DNA of 64,000 nt from Flectonema sp. DT1601 (GCA_964019425.1 OZ025843.1:124001-188000); one strand, 5' to 3'. Counted from the stretch's first letter, positions 9,216 to 22,555 are shown. Numbers and translations: made by a program. Notes: a model not told the origin generated them from the sequence alone.

Positions 9216-12200
9216 TTATGTTCGCTCCTCGTCATCATCATCCATGATAACGAGTTCTCGTACACCTCCAGAATGGACTGCTATGTCGTTATGGTTGTCA
9301 AAATCATCCAGATCGTCCTGGTCTTCTAAGGCTACAGGTTTTCTAGCCAAGAAAACACTGTAAAATGGACCACAAACATACTTCCAAAGCAGACAAACAC
9401 AACAAACCAAAAGTATTCCCAAAGCACTACCAGCAACAGCAGCAACCCATTCATAATCATGAGTAAAGTCGTTAAATCTATTAACCAATGGTGCTGGAGT
9501 TACCTCCTCTGATAGAGGAGTGCCATCAGTGATGTATAAATCAAACGACAGTGAGTCATCCGATCCAACCAGACTTCCGTAAATTCCTATGTATACATCT
9601 TTTTCTTGACCTTCAGCTGATAATTTCAAAGTTATATGCAAAGCTTTGTCTTTAGCGAATGGTTCAGACATGACAAAGTGAGAAGTAACTTTCTCTGGGA
9701 GACCTACTTCGCTTGCTTTGTCCCATATGAGTACATCAAACATGCCTTGTCTGCTGAACCACTCAATATCGAGAAAGGTACCTTTGTGAGTTGGTTTGAG
9801 GTGATACAACTCCCAAGAACTTTTACTAACCTCTCCAACGTATTTCTTTTGAATTTCAGTTTCTTTTCCTTTGATATCACACGTCGATCCATATATCTGC
9901 GGAAAGCAACTACATTCTGCATCATCGGTACAGATTCCACTGTTGCTGCAAGGCTCACTTGTTTTTGAATTCAACGGGCATTCTAATTCACATTTGAAAC
10001 CTTTGTATTTACTATAACACTGACAACTGCCTTCTATACAGGAACCATGCTTATTACATGCCTCAGTATCTCCCACCTTGCATGCTACCACAGTTACCGT
10101 TCCTAAGAAATAATCATTCGCTGTATTAATCTGTAAGCACAGTCCGTATTCTTTGAAAATTGCCGTTCCAATGGTACCGCTGTAAGTAACATTTTTTGTA
10201 GAAGATTTTTGGCTTTTGAATACTGCCAAAGGACTTCTTTTACATCCGTCAGTTCCGGGTATTAAATTAATGAGTGAGTCTGGTGGGAGGTTTGCACCGG
10301 AAATTGAAAAGGTTAATTGCTGTTCTTCTGGGAGGTGGCCTAGTTTAACATGTGAAGTTGGAGTATTGTATTCAACTGGATGTGACCAGTAGGTACTACT
10401 ATGGAGTGATATTTCAGATAGGGAAACATGCTGAACTACTCCTGGTGTTGTTGGAAACCACAAGTCTTTATGAGATTCTGTTCCCCAACAAACTGTGTAG
10501 TTGAGTCCCTTGTCAGCAGTTACTGAGATAGATGGATTGAAATGAGTCGTATCACTTTGATAAAGGTTTACTAATCCACATCCATGTGTCGTAATCGCAA
10601 AGTGATCAACTCCTTCAGTCGGTGGAATACTCAAACTCTGTTCTTCAATTAAAATCGAATTACTTAAGGTGACCGATTTAGTCCAAAGCTCAATCGGACC
10701 TCCTTTCAGTACCTCAACTTCAAGTTTTGCATCACCGTCAACACTAGCAAGAGCTCCACTAAAGTAGACCTTTACTGGTAAGACTCCATAATTAATAGGA
10801 ACACCTTCACAATATAAATGATCATGGTGTAGATCTTGGTCTTTAACAAGACACGCAAAGTCACCAACAGTCACGAATGGTTCAGTTTGCATTGATATGT
10901 ATCCCTCGATTGTTAATCCCAGTAGTGTTGGAGTGTTCTTCTCCACTGTAACTTTACTTATATGTGGTTTTGGTGCGACAGTGATTGTGATATTGTGGAC
11001 TGAATCAACTAAAGTACCAGATCGTGAAATCTTTAATAATACTTCTAAGGATTCGGTTTCAGGTACCTGTTTGTTTGTTTGTTTGTTTGTTTGTTTGTTT
11101 GTTTGTTTGTTTGTTTGTTTGTTTGTTTGTTTGTTTGTTTGTTTGTTTGTTTGTTTGTTTGTTTGTTTGTTTGTTTGTTTGTTTGTTTGTTTGTTTGTTT
11201 GTTTGTTTGTTTGTTTTTTTTTTAACCTTTACTTAAAAAAAAAATAACTTAAAAACTCAACACATCTCATACCTCTTTCCAAATAATGAAGTCAACTTCC
11301 AACATTTCATCAGACTGGTATCTCAAAGGACTTATTCCAATGACATTTTCAGTTTCAGGATCCGCGAATGTACAACTAAACTTTTCATCACTTGGAAAAT
11401 TTTCACCCCAAATAATAAGTTGTTTTGGGGCCCTGTCAGTAGACAGAACTGTATGAGGAAGTACTAAGTGTGATGCTCCTTTAAGAAGTGTTGAAGTACT
11501 AATACCCGTGATCATCGGGGGATTCAATACCATTAGTGAGGTTTCGATGAACATGTCGGTTTCATATTTTCGAATTCTGAAATTTAATAATTTATCTCTA
11601 AGGCTATCTTCTATGTCTGCTGGTAAGGTGCAAGCAACTTTTGAACGATCAGTTGTGGAGGGTTTTACAGAGCAAATTATATTATTGAAGTTTGGTTGTG
11701 TTCCAAGAGTGATTTTTAATTCTCCGTCTCCGAATCCATTTTCTTCAGATGACCCGTATATCACGTTATCATCTTTTATGTTTCCTAAGTATTTTCCATG
11801 AATCCAAATAGTACTTCCGATCGCTTCATAGTATCCGAGTAGGAGGGTTTGTACTGGCTTTCCATCTGCTGTCTTTGATATACCAGTTACCGTTGGTGCT
11901 GGTTCAAAAAATAATAGAGCGTCTAAAACGCCAAGTTCGATTCCGAATATCGATGATTTTATCTGTTTTGAACCTGACATTCCAGGAGGGGTATTGCACA
12001 TTACGATATTTTCAGAAATATATGGATGTCTGACACAAGTTCTCCAACCGTCTTCAGGGTTCCCGATTTGGATGAGAATGGCGTTGTTCCCTTCCATGTC
12101 TCTGTCTCCGAAATTTGATCCTCGGATGAAGAGATCTCCTCCTTTTTGTGATAAGTGATTATCGTAGTACATTGTTTCACGTGTTGTTAGGCAATTAACA

Positions 12201-15200
12201 CTTGAATCGCATGCTTGAATATTAAAGAATCGGTATCTCGACTTATCAACGGCATCAAATGACACTGCAGCTAATGAAACAGTAGTCACACCATCAACTG
12301 TCACAGAGATTGGTGAATTTTTAATCGGAGCATATCCAGCAGGTAACGAACAATGTAAAATAGTTGACGTCGACAACAAGTCATCCACCTTACATAAAAT
12401 AACATAACTAGCGTCATCCTGAGTACTGTTGTATGGCAATGCGTTTAGTGACACTAATCTGCTTTGGGTTGATGTTCCGAAACGACTTCCTTCAATTACT
12501 AGTTTCGCTCCTTTAAAGTAAACGCTAGTTGAGATCGTCATGTGTTTACCAACAGAGTTAGTAACACTTAACGAACCAACTGCAATGGATGAAATAACTG
12601 GAGGATTGTCTTGAATCGTATCATATCCAATGGTTACTTCAACATGAGCATCTCTACAACATCTCATGAAGATACCAATGTAGTAGGTCGCCTCTTTATC
12701 ATTTGTAGTGTCCAATTGAAGAGCTCTGGTAGTTTGAGCTGCACATTGCGGTTCACTTCCACACTTGTTGTTAGAGTGTTTGTCATATTGGATTAGATTA
12801 GGAACACCAGACTTCCTGATGTAGATATCCGGATTTGCTTCCATTTCAAGTCCAGTTCCAGTCTTTTTAACGTCAACTCGTAGCTGAGTCATGTCTTTTG
12901 TTATTGTTACTTTGAATAACCTCCAACCTAAAACTTTTAATACTTCAGATCCAGTGTATAAATTTCCGTTTATTGCATTCGACAGTGACTCTGACGTTCC
13001 ACAAGCAGATCCTGAAGTACAGGGAGGCTTTGGACCTTCACAATCAACCAGTTGTCCAGAACCAACAACAGCGTATCCTTGTTGCTTTAGTACTGATGTT
13101 GCTTTGACGGTGACTCTGAAAATACCACCTGGAGTTGATGGGGAAATTACTTTTTCGACGTTATTCAAAACATCACGAACATGGTTGTTTGGTGTTCCGT
13201 GAGCATTCCCTAAGTATATCTCACCTGAAGGAGTCTGAACTTCTAAGTCGAGATCGTTAACAAGCTGATGCTCAGCCTGTCCTCCAATTGGTGCATCCAT
13301 CCAAGCCAGAGTAACACGGAAACCATATTGAGTAAATTGAGTGTTTGCTGACTGTTTAAAACACATTTCGTGAACTTCTCCACTTTTAGTAAATTCCTTT
13401 TCAAAGACATATCCCAAATCAGAAGGCGAAGCAAGAGTTGTATTTAATTGTACTCTTCCATGACCTTGATAGAAGTCAGGTGTTTGTCCTAATCGTAGCC
13501 AGTCTCCCTGAGCATTTCTATCAACGAGTCCTGAAAGTGGAAGGGCAGACTGGATCAGCATCGCCTTGAGAAGTACACCCGTTGGTTTTATTGACTTAGA
13601 AAGTAACCATTGTCGTATCTGAACAGCTGTAGACGCAACAATAGGAGTAGCCATTGAGGTTCCCATTTCAGGAATGATATCGCAGTTGTTAGTGTTTAAG
13701 TTTGAATCAGATCGTGCAGAGTGAACGTAGTATCCAACACCAACAACATCAGGTTTAAATCTGTAGTCTCTACTTGGACCACGACTGGAGAATTCAGCCA
13801 AATCACCAGGTGATTTGTGCGTATTAAACAACTGATCATCAACATAAATATCAGCTGTTGGAGAGCTTGCAAGTGATGCAATAAGTAACTCCCCTCCAAT
13901 ATCAGACATCATAAAGCCAGGAGCGACAAAGTCTGATCTTGGAACGCTCTCTGCTCCCATTACAATTGGGTCTCCAGGGATGTTGTTTACGACGATTATT
14001 CCAATCGCTCCCGCGTTTTCAAGAAGCTTTACCTTTGTTTCGAAGTAACAGGTACCACGCTTTACGATTGCAACCTTACCCTTAATCTCTTGAGGATTGT
14101 CTAACTTTCCCTGACCAGGAGTACTAGCAGCAGAGCAAGCATCTTCAGGCTGCGCCATTGCTAAGGGTACGTCTTTCCACAATTTTGGATGTCTTTCTCC
14201 GAAGAAACCTTTTGTTAACATGAACGTGACTTGCGTCATGTTCGGAGCTGTAAAGTTTATGTAATAATTATCAAGTCCCATTTCCATCCATGACGCTAAC
14301 GGAGCCATGGATGCCCCAACACAGACACTGTTCTTTGCAATACAAGGAGTGATTACTGAACCCTTGTCGCAGTACTGTGATAAAGGGTTTCCTTTGCAGG
14401 CCTTGTCAGCTTCGTTACCAGCTGCGAAGAATATCAAATCACTTGGTTGATCATTACTGTAGCTGTCGATATCTCTGCACTGAGATCCGTATGAACCTCC
14501 GTAAGAACCCCAACTGTTAGTGTGGATGTGAGCACCAGCTCCCTTACCTTTACGGAAGACACCAGCGGTAAGGTCGTATGGGGGTTGGACACCATCACCA
14601 CCGCCACCTCCCGCAGCAATATCAATAAAAGCAAGTTTCGCGTGACGTAATAATCCATGAAAAGGACTCTCATCATCACCTTGTTTTGACCCTGCTACGG
14701 ATCCTGCAACGTGAGTTCCGTGACCATCACCAGCTGGTTCGAAATCTGATTGCCCACCGACACTTTTGTCAGCGGTGTAGTACGCAACTATCTTTCTGTG
14801 TCTGGGATTGATAACGTCAATTGGAGTTCTGACTTCATCATCTCTAAAGAAACAGTGATCGTGGTCGATACCAGTGTCTGTTACTCCAACAACATGTCCG
14901 CTACCAGACAATTCCTCAAATGGTTCTGCTTTCCAATCACCACATTGCATTAGACCACGAGCGAATTTATTTTTTGCATATTGAAATAGAGGATGCTCAA
15001 CTCCTTCGATGAGTCCATCGTGTGAAGACAACGATGTAGCCAACTCTTGACAATCAGTTTCTAAACAAGAAATTATGATTCTCCTTCCTGATATTTGAAC
15101 CGATAGTTGACTTGGAATTACTTTCAACACTTCATCCACACTCTCGTGGGGAGTAATTACCAGTTTTGATGTGTCTGTGCTCTGCAATGGATGTTGATTC

Positions 15201-15592
15201 GGCTCTAAGATCGTACCGTGAATTTTAAGGTATTTTTTATGTTCATCGCTTGCCATACCAACCCATACGACTCCAGGTAAGGATGCTAATTCGTTGGCAG
15301 CTTTTCCAGAACACAGAGACACAATAGTATTCTTAGCTGCTGGTTTCGCCCACACAGTTAAGAATGGGTTGGTTGTTGCTGAATAGTGTGCAGCTGTGTT
15401 GCCAATATCATCCATTGTTATCACTGTCGGATATTTTAATTTTATTAAATACTCTCTCACTGTATCTGTCGTATCAACAGAGAAGACTTGGACTCGCTGG
15501 TCGTTACGAACATCAAACGATTTCCCCTCAAACTGAATTAGGTATTCACCACTAGACACTGCTACCACAGTAAGCAACAGTTCTAAAATCAT
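9216..15592 (-). CDS. Subtilisin-like (S8) ectoprotease with PA, IPT/TIG, EGF and TM segments
   Basis: Two exons, 15592-11273 and 11066-9216, joined in phase 0 (GAG|GTATGAG ... AACAG|GTACCT), give 2056 residues. A signal peptide (MILELLLTVVAVSS) is followed by an S8 domain with Asp about 237 (VTDTGIDHDH), His about 289 (DGHGTHVAG), Asn about 390 (AAGNEAD) and Ser about 643 (MGTSMATP), and a PA insert at about 500-560. Beta-sandwich IPT/TIG-like modules follow (GSNFGDRD, HGKYLGN, WGENFPSD motifs). Exon 2 adds two Cys-rich EGF-like modules (CNKHGSCIEGSCQC and CSNSGICTDDAEC), one TM helix (VAGSALGILLVCCVCLLW) and an acidic cytosolic tail. All triad residues are present, so it is probably an active cell-surface or secretory-pathway protease. 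Kinetoplastids have large subtilisins of about 1700 residues; this one is longer. Start: the only ATG before the signal peptide. Confidence 0.9.
11067..11272 (-). repeat. GTTT microsatellite filling the protease-gene intron
   Basis: The 206-bp intron begins GTATGAG, has a T-rich first part and then, in the sense strand, about 36 CAAA units (plus strand 11069-11214, GTTT) leading directly to the acceptor CAG. The microsatellite therefore forms the 3' part of the intron. Confidence 0.85.
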
Positions 15593-15703
15593 ATTTATGT
15601 TAGGGAGGGGTGACCTGATAGTTGTAATTTAAATATAAAGCAACTATTTAAGTTAAAATATAAACTACTCGATACTTGGCAAACACAGGTTTCCAAACCC
15701 GTA

Positions 15704-16819
15704 TCAACAGTCGGTTTCAACAGGTAAAGCCATTATTATTTTAAAATGAAATACTATCATGTTTGAATTGGGTTCCAAGTTTGGATAAAACGTCTTTAAA
15801 ACGTTTGTCAATTCCTCCGCTGATTTCATATTTTCAATCCGAGCCAGTTCGTCTGATATTTCTGATGCTTTGATGTGTTGAACATCCTTCAAAAGGAGGA
15901 TAGCAAAGGAGGTGTTTTCTCCTGACGTAGCAGTAACAAAGTCTCCGACTTTCAAATTTTCATATGGGGACGACAGCTGTCTAGTTGTGGCTTCCTTGGT
16001 TTGGTTAAGAATAATTGTTTCAAAATTCGGAGCAAAATTAATAACTTTTTCAGGAAACACCCCACGACGAGAGTTTTCAACTAATTCTTCATAGTCTTGA
16101 AGCTGTTTCATGAAGCCAGGATTAGGTCTAATCCAAGGCCTTGATATTTTTATTTTTTCCAAAGCATCATTCAAGCTATCCCCTTTAAGAATGAGCCATG
16201 CTGCGATGATTGCTGCTGAACGACTGACTCCAGCAACGCAATGGATTACAATTTTACCACAAGAATTGATTGAATTGTTAATACATAACTGTGATTGATA
16301 CAAATTATAAAGTAGTTCTCGTGGTATTTCTTCAGAATCAATCATGTAGATTGTTGAATGAGACTCTCCTGTTGATTCATCGACATCACAAGTAAAAGAA
16401 CGATCGATAACAGAGAGCACACAAGATGGTCTGAGTCTGTTAGAGATAGCAAGGTATGAACTGAGATAGATATTGTTTGTTATTTTAGATGGGATTTCCG
16501 ATTCAATCGAGACCTCTTCATCATCTTGATCACACTCATCCCAAAGAGAGCAATCAAATATCATTTCTAAGGAGTCGTCATCAACAGTCAAAACGTCATC
16601 ATTATCACCACCATAACACATAAAAGACATCCAACTAGGAATCGATTTCTTATCATTGTAGACACCAAGAACAGCTGTTCTTTTTAATTTATCATTTTCT
16701 CTTAATAACCATTCATGTTTTATTTCAATAACTGTTAAGTCTTCCTCCTCAATAGATGATTTCATTATCTGTTTTCGAACGTCACTCGGAATGCTGCACA
16801 GAACAGCAAGGACAGACAT
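15704..16819 (-). CDS. Dual-specificity protein phosphatase
   Basis: The product has 371 residues. The catalytic signature HCVAGVSRSAA is at about residues 190-200, and the general-acid loop lies upstream around VLSVIDRSF. The following SLNDALEKIKISRPWIRPNPGF is the usual DSP segment (xRP.I.PN..F). The N-terminal 110 residues are acidic and unrelated to known domains (DECDQDDEEVSIE), and the C-terminal 110 residues form a separate region with no clear family. It probably dephosphorylates phospho-Tyr/Ser/Thr in a cytosolic or nuclear protein; MAPK-phosphatase-like activity is possible but not shown. It ends 111 bp upstream of the protease gene's start. The start is the first ATG of the frame. 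Confidence 0.88.
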   Translation of the reverse strand: MSVLAVLCSIPSDVRKQIMKSSIEEEDLTVIEIKHEWLLRENDKLKRTAVLGVYNDKKSIPSWMSFMCYGGDNDDVLTVDDDSLEMIFDCSLWDECDQDDEEVSIESEIPSKITNNIYLSSYLAISNRLRPSCVLSVIDRSFTCDVDESTGESHSTIYMIDSEEIPRELLYNLYQSQLCINNSINSCGKIVIHCVAGVSRSAAIIAAWLILKGDSLNDALEKIKISRPWIRPNPGFMKQLQDYEELVENSRRGVFPEKVINFAPNFETIILNQTKEATTRQLSSPYENLKVGDFVTATSGENTSFAILLLKDVQHIKASEISDELARIENMKSAEELTNVLKTFYPNLEPNSNMIVFHFKIIMALPVETDC

Positions 16820-16874
16820 AATATTATTGTTATTTTATTCTCTTTAAAAATTGTAATGAGATTACGAAACCCAA

Positions 16875-17776
16875 CAGGTTAACAGTTATATCGCTACCAG
16901 AAACCGTGTGAGATTCTCACAGACGATAAGATAAGAGACGCAGATAGATAAACAAGACCATCGGGGTTAACTTCATAGAACTTGTGTTAGAAACCTGTGA
17001 GGGGAATGCATGTAAACGATTTTGTAGAAATTTAGATTACAGTGACTGAGGGTGATGCGTAACTTAGCATAATAAAATAACTACAAGGTTTCAGTAATCC
17101 ATATATATCGTGTTAGAAAACTGTGAAGGGGGGGTTTTTGAATGTTTGAATTTATAAAATACAACTGTTTTGCATCACATTAACATAAAACGATAATTTA
17201 ACAATCTGTTAAAGGATACAGTGAACTATGGTGATGCTTAACTTAAGTCTTTTAAAGTAACTATTTAGGTTTCGAGAGTAATCCATATACGTCTTATCGG
17301 GTTAACTCCATAGAACTTGTGTTAGAAAACTGTGAAGGGAGATTGGGGGGTTAACTGTTTGATTTTGTACGTAAAATACAAATGTATTGTATCATAAACA
17401 ACATAAACGATAATTTAACATTAGTTCTGAGATACAGTGACTAGGTGTGATGCTTAACTTAGCCTTTTAAAGTAACTATTTAGGTTTCGAGAGTAATCAA
17501 TATACGTCTTATCGGGTTAACTCCATAGAACTTGTGTTAGAAAACTGTGAAGGGAGATTGGGGAGTTAACTGTTTGATTTTGTACGTAAAATACAAATGT
17601 ATTGTATCATAAACAACATAACAATAATTTAACATTAGTTCTGAGATACAGTGACTAGGTGTGATGCTTAACTTAGCCTTTTAAAGTAACTATTTAGGTT
17701 TCGAGAGTAATCCATATACCTCTTATCGGGTTAACTCCATAGAACTTGTGTTAGAAAACTGTGAAGGGAGATTGAG
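16875..17776. repeat. 214-bp satellite array, about four copies
   Basis: The unit contains TAGAACTTGTGTTAGAAAAC, then GATTTTGTACGTAAAATAC, a GATACAGTGACTAGGTGTGA box and TTTCGAGAGTAATC. The marker TAGAACTTGTG recurs at 17311, 17526 and 17740, spacing 214-215. The copies at 16960-17110 and 17111-17310 are more diverged. The array stops at an A run at 17779. Scattered single copies lie at about 21530-21600, 41395-41560 and 55200-55240. Confidence 0.85.
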
Positions 17777-17934
17777 GGAAAAAAAAAAAAAAAAAAAAAC
17801 TTTCATTGATTCCTAAAATCTCTCGTATGCAACAAAACATTGATTACTGTACTAACTAACAGGGAACCAAAGTAACGAATTTAAAAAAAAAAAAAAAAAA
17901 AAAAAACAATTCGCGGAAGCGCCTCATTCCAACA

Positions 17935-17967
<33 letters not shown>

Positions 17968-18219
17968 GACTATTCCTTTTGATAAATATATCAGAACATA
18001 TTCCTGAGATCTACGCTATCTTATTATCGATAGCAAAAAGGGGGAAGTCTAATTTCACAAAAAAAAAAAAAAAAAATTACAAAGATCCCACACGCACAAA
18101 GCAGACAGATGTTTAAAAAAAACAACTATTTCTACGCGACACCGTCAACAAAAAAAAAAAGAATAAAAAATTGATACTTCTTTTTTTTTTTTTTTTTTTT
18201 TTTTTTGTACAAACACCAC

Positions 18220-18385
18220 AGGTAAGAGTGAGGTGAAACTTTGACAATGTAAAAAAAAGAAAAAAAAACAGTAACAACTTTTAGGTATTAAAAAACAAAA
18301 TTAATATCAAAGTACTTTGACTGAAAAAAAAAGAAAAAAACATAAAAGGGAAATTTTTTTTTTTTTTTTGTCTTTATTGACCAGG
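18220..18385 (+). repeat. Dispersed repeat family C, copy 1
   Basis: Marker AACAACTTTTAGGTATTAAA, then a block with TACTTTGACTG and a block with TTATTGACCA. Other copies are at 21290-21480 and 56848-57003. Each is interrupted by A or T runs of varying length. Confidence 0.7.
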
Positions 18386-18496
18386 TGGTAATTTGATACT
18401 GCATTTCCTAAGCTCAAAAAGGTGGGAAAAAAAGAAAAATAATTATTCAACGCGTAATTACGAACAATAAAAAAAAAGGGGGGGGCGAAGTTGATA

Positions 18497-18531
<35 letters not shown>

Positions 18532-18540
18532 TACAAATAA

Positions 18541-18778
18541 AATACCCAGGTTAAAGTGGGAGATCGATACTGTAATTAAATATAAGCAACTTGAAAAAAA
18601 AATAGCTAAAACTAAATTAAAAAGTTCGGCCAAGAACCTAGTTGCCATGTAAAAAAGACCAACAGTTGGTATCGATAAAATCCCATACGTGCTGTCGAAT
18701 ATGGGGATTTGGGGAGTGGCTACGTACTACAGGTTGAGTGCCATGCCCTGTAGCCCGTTACAGCTTTTAAATTATACG
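18541..18778 (+). repeat. Dispersed repeat family B, copy 1
   Basis: About 220-240 bp. Markers are GATACTGTAATTAAATATAA at the left, GCCATGTAAAAAAGACCAAC in the middle, and GTCGAATATGGGGATTTGGG and GCCCGTTACAGC at the right end. Preceded by a long T run. Other copies are at 26726-26946 and 55359-55563, with partial copies near 20130-20215 and 21945-22010. Confidence 0.8.
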
Positions 18779-19167
18779 GGGAGAGAAAAATAAATAACTT
18801 GCATAGCTGAAAAGAAACTATTAAAAAAAAAAAATAAAATAAATAAAAAAAACCACTTGGGAATATTAAAGGAATAGTTACCTTTTCGAAAAACCGAAGC
18901 GTCCTGCAAAAATGAGTGGAAAAAAAAAGAGGAAAAAAAAAAAAAAAAAAAAAAAAAACAGTCTCAATAAACTCTCTATCTACCATTGTAGTCATTCCAA
19001 AGCAAAGCATCATATACATAGTTAGTACTTCCGAGGAGAACTCCAGGAAGCCGATGTTTGATGCAGTGCAACGGAAAACAATCCAATGTTTGGATTATGT
19101 CGTTTCACAAGCAAAAGCAGAATATGTTTTCTTAGTGTTTTTAGTTGAATATTGTAACCGAGGAGGG

Positions 19168-19199
<32 letters not shown>

Positions 19200-20929
19200 A
19201 ACATCAACAAAGAACAAACAACCTGAAAGACAATAATATCTTATCACACAATCCTATTCAAGACGCTCTCAAGACAACAGATCGAAAACAAATAAGTGAC
19301 CAGAAAAACATCTCAGTCAGCACTACCGATCACAGAGAGAAAGACTGATTGCCTAATCAGTTGGTATACTACTAAATTACTAAATGGTAAAATTGGAAAT
19401 CAGCAATCTCTTTCCCCCTGAATAGAAGACGAGGAGCAAATCTTCGCTTCAATACGAGCGCGGAAAAAAGAGCAAACTACTATTAAATAATAGAAAAAAA
19501 AAGTCTATTCCAGCGTTCAGTATCGTCCAACAACCTGACGTGAGCTTAAGAAAATAAATAAATAAATAAAAATAAGAAGTGACAGTTCACCCACCAAAAC
19601 ACTTTTTTTCTTTGCCATTGTTTTCTTTTTTCTCTTTTTTTCAAAAAAAAAAAAAAGAAAAAGGGGAAAAAAATTTAAAATGCTGCTTGATTTTAAAAAA
19701 AAGATGGGGGGAAAAAAGGGGATGGGGAAAAAAAAACAGGTTAAAAAAATCAGAGAAGAACGAAAAGAAACGGTTGGTGGTAAGGAATGGGGAAAGAGGC
19801 TGCATCACAAGTCAAGTCAACGCCACAATTAAGCGAACAATCTGAATTTTCATAAATATCGTATAAAACCCCACAGGGAAATGGAAGTGTAGTAAAAACT
19901 ATGACGCACAGCTTTAATTCACATCCCTTCATACCCGTGTGATGGATACGGAGGAAAAAACTGAATTGTTCAGCCAAAGCAAAAAAAAATATTTGACTTT
20001 TTTTTTTTTTTTTTTTTTTTTATTGTGTTATTTAAGGGCAGCACATTTAAAATGGTCACAATATTATAAATATCGCCTTGCTTTTCCTAAAAACAATTTT
20101 AAAAAAAAAATCAAAAAAAAAAAAAGGGGGATAAACTTGATACTGTAATTAAATAGAAAGCTACTTGAAAAATGGCTAAAAACCTAGTTGCTAAAAAAAA
20201 AAGTTCAACAGTTGGGAAATGAGAAAAAAAAAAAAGAAAAAAAACCCCAAACAAAACAGACACATCAAAAAAAAAAAAAAAAAAAAAAAAAAAAGATCAG
20301 AGAACTCTCACTATGGTATCCGAGTATTTTTTTTTTTTAAACTGGGATAAAAATTTGATAGCGAAAAAAAAAAGCGTAAAAAACGAAGGTCAAATAACAA
20401 CTTAAAACACTATGAGGAAGAACCGAGGCGACTCCATGGTTACTGTATAACACAGCTGAATAACTTTTACTGTAGTTTTTTAGGCCGACGGGCTTCTATG
20501 GAGCACCAGCTTCTGCCTGTCCGTTTGAAGCCACGGGAAAAAAAAAAAGAATTAAATTATTTCTTTACTTTTAAAAGATGAAACAGAATTCTACAAGAAC
20601 AAAAAAAATATATATAAAATTATCGGAGGGTCGCAAGAGTGATGACAACTGAAGGATGCCACATGACCACAGTCGGATGTCACTTCCCCAGCTAAGATAA
20701 CAACATATAGTGATTGGAATACATAGAAACTACTCAATTTTGATGTAAGCGATTCAAACAAAGAAGAAAATGCAAAAAAAAAAAAAAAAAACCTACTTGT
20801 TGATATATACAATATATACAAAGACACCTGATTTATTTCTCACTTGATTATTATTTTTTTTTTTTTTTTGTTGTAAAATTTGTTTGTCAATCAAAATGAT
20901 TTAAATCCCGGGAAGAAAAACACACACAC

Positions 20930-21235
20930 GCTGGTAGTTCTTTAGCTTTCCTCAGTCAGCTGGAATTCTATGTAGCGGCCGAGTGGGTAAAAACTCCGAG
21001 TTAGGCTCTCAGAACTATTTCTCACTACGCGATAGTGACACCACTAGTATTCTGGCAGCGCTTATTCTTTTACGTTTTTTTTCTTCTTCGCAAGCTGTCG
21101 ACTTCAGCTTGATGCAGTCATTCCGTTTCCGTTTTGGATGGTCCGGAAGAAAAGTAAAAAGGGCTTTTTGCAAACAGACTTCTCGTTAGTCATCTCTTAC
21201 TTCTTTTCGCCGCAGACGCGCTGCTTTTTTGTAGT
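20930..21235 (+). other. Unassigned GC-moderate segment with hairpins
   Basis: This stands out from the surrounding A/T runs by its normal composition. It contains a tRNA A-box-like GGCCGAGTGGGTAA at about 20977 and a short hairpin CACTA-CGCGA-TAGTG at about 21022-21036. No B box follows at tRNA distance and no coding frame is convincing. It could be a fragment of a structured RNA gene or a tRNA-derived repeat. Confidence 0.3.
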
Positions 21236-21289
21236 CTCACGATGACAGTCTCAAAAGAAAGTTTCTATTCTGATGGGGGTAGGGTAGGG

Positions 21290-21480
21290 TAGGGGTGAAA
21301 CTTTGGCAACGTAAAAACAGTAACAACTTTTAGGTATTAAAAACAAAATTAATATCAAGTACTTTGACTGGAAAAAAAAATAAACATTAGTAGTTATTAG
21401 GTACGTTTAGAAAAAAAAAGAAAACATAAAAAGGGAAAATTATTCTGTCTTACTGACCACAAGACGTTGTCGAATCTGGT
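21290..21480 (+). repeat. Dispersed repeat family C, copy 2
   Basis: Shares AACAACTTTTAGGTATTAAA, the TACTTTGACTG block and the right-hand GACGTTGTCGAATCTGGTAA, which also occurs alone at about 48537. Confidence 0.7.
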
Positions 21481-21883
21481 AATTTGGGGACAGCGTACTA
21501 TGTTGAGCGTGGAATGGGTAGGGTGGGGGTTAACTGTTCGATTTTGTACGTAAAATACAAATGTATTGTATCATAAACAACATAACGATAATTTAACACC
21601 AGTTCATAGATTTAGTGTAACTAAAAAGCACTATCAGGTTGAGCGTTGAATGGGGTAGGGGAGATTGACATGTTTGAGTATATTTATGAAAAATAAATAT
21701 CTACATTGCATCAGAGTTAACTAACATAAACGTCAGTTTTGACACAGTAGACTAAAGGTAATGCTAGTATAGGTATGACGTAGAGGGTTTTAGGTGAAGG
21801 TTTTAACTAATTAATTACTTGTCAATAAAGTTTTGTATAAAAAACCTTAAATAAATTATTTATTTACGAAGTCTACAGGGAGT

Positions 21884-21925
<42 letters not shown>

Positions 21926-22555
21926 GGAAAAGCTCACAGGGTAGGGGTAACTTGATACTATGATTAAACATAAAGCAAACTGAAACCGGCTAAAACGAAT
22001 ATACAAGTTAGAATGCACTGATAGATTTATAACCCAACGTTACTGTATATTATGAGTGCTCTAGGGAGGGTAACTCACAGTAACAGAGGACCCAATCCGT
22101 AGCCATATCCGAAGATTTCGCAGAATTAGCACTGCAGAGAGACCAACAGTTGGTTGAGTGAAATAGTTGTGAAAAAAAAGGAAAGAACGGGCTGCTCTCC
22201 TCTCCGAAGTTATTTATTTATTTACGAAGCCAAGGATCCAAAAGTCAAGGAAATCTCACAGTTGGTTGGACTAAATCCAATTTTTTTTTTTTTTTTTTAG
22301 AAATCCTAACACTTGTACACCACGGTAAGCTTACGGGGTATCAGTCAGTTGATACAACACAACCGTAAAGACTCCCTCAGGCGTGAAGGCTACAGAGGGT
22401 CACAAATTAATATTACTTTTGAAAAAATACAAAAAAAAATTGTTCCTAACAAAAGGAAAAAAAAAAAAAAAAAAAAAAAAAAACCGCAGATGCGGAGTTG
22501 CTTGTGAGCACAAAAAGTGTTTTGTCATGTGTGTTGTTTTTTTTTTTTTTTTTTT

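Noticed and set aside
11024-11247. CLFV repeat frames on the plus strand
   Set aside because: Translation of the GTTT microsatellite in the protease intron.
16875-17776. CRISPR-like array
   Set aside because: The 214-bp units are tandem without unique spacers, in a eukaryotic context; it is a satellite.
20977-20992. tRNA-Leu/Ser-like A box (GGCCGAGTGGGTAA)
   Set aside because: No B box downstream and no cloverleaf; kept only as an unassigned segment.
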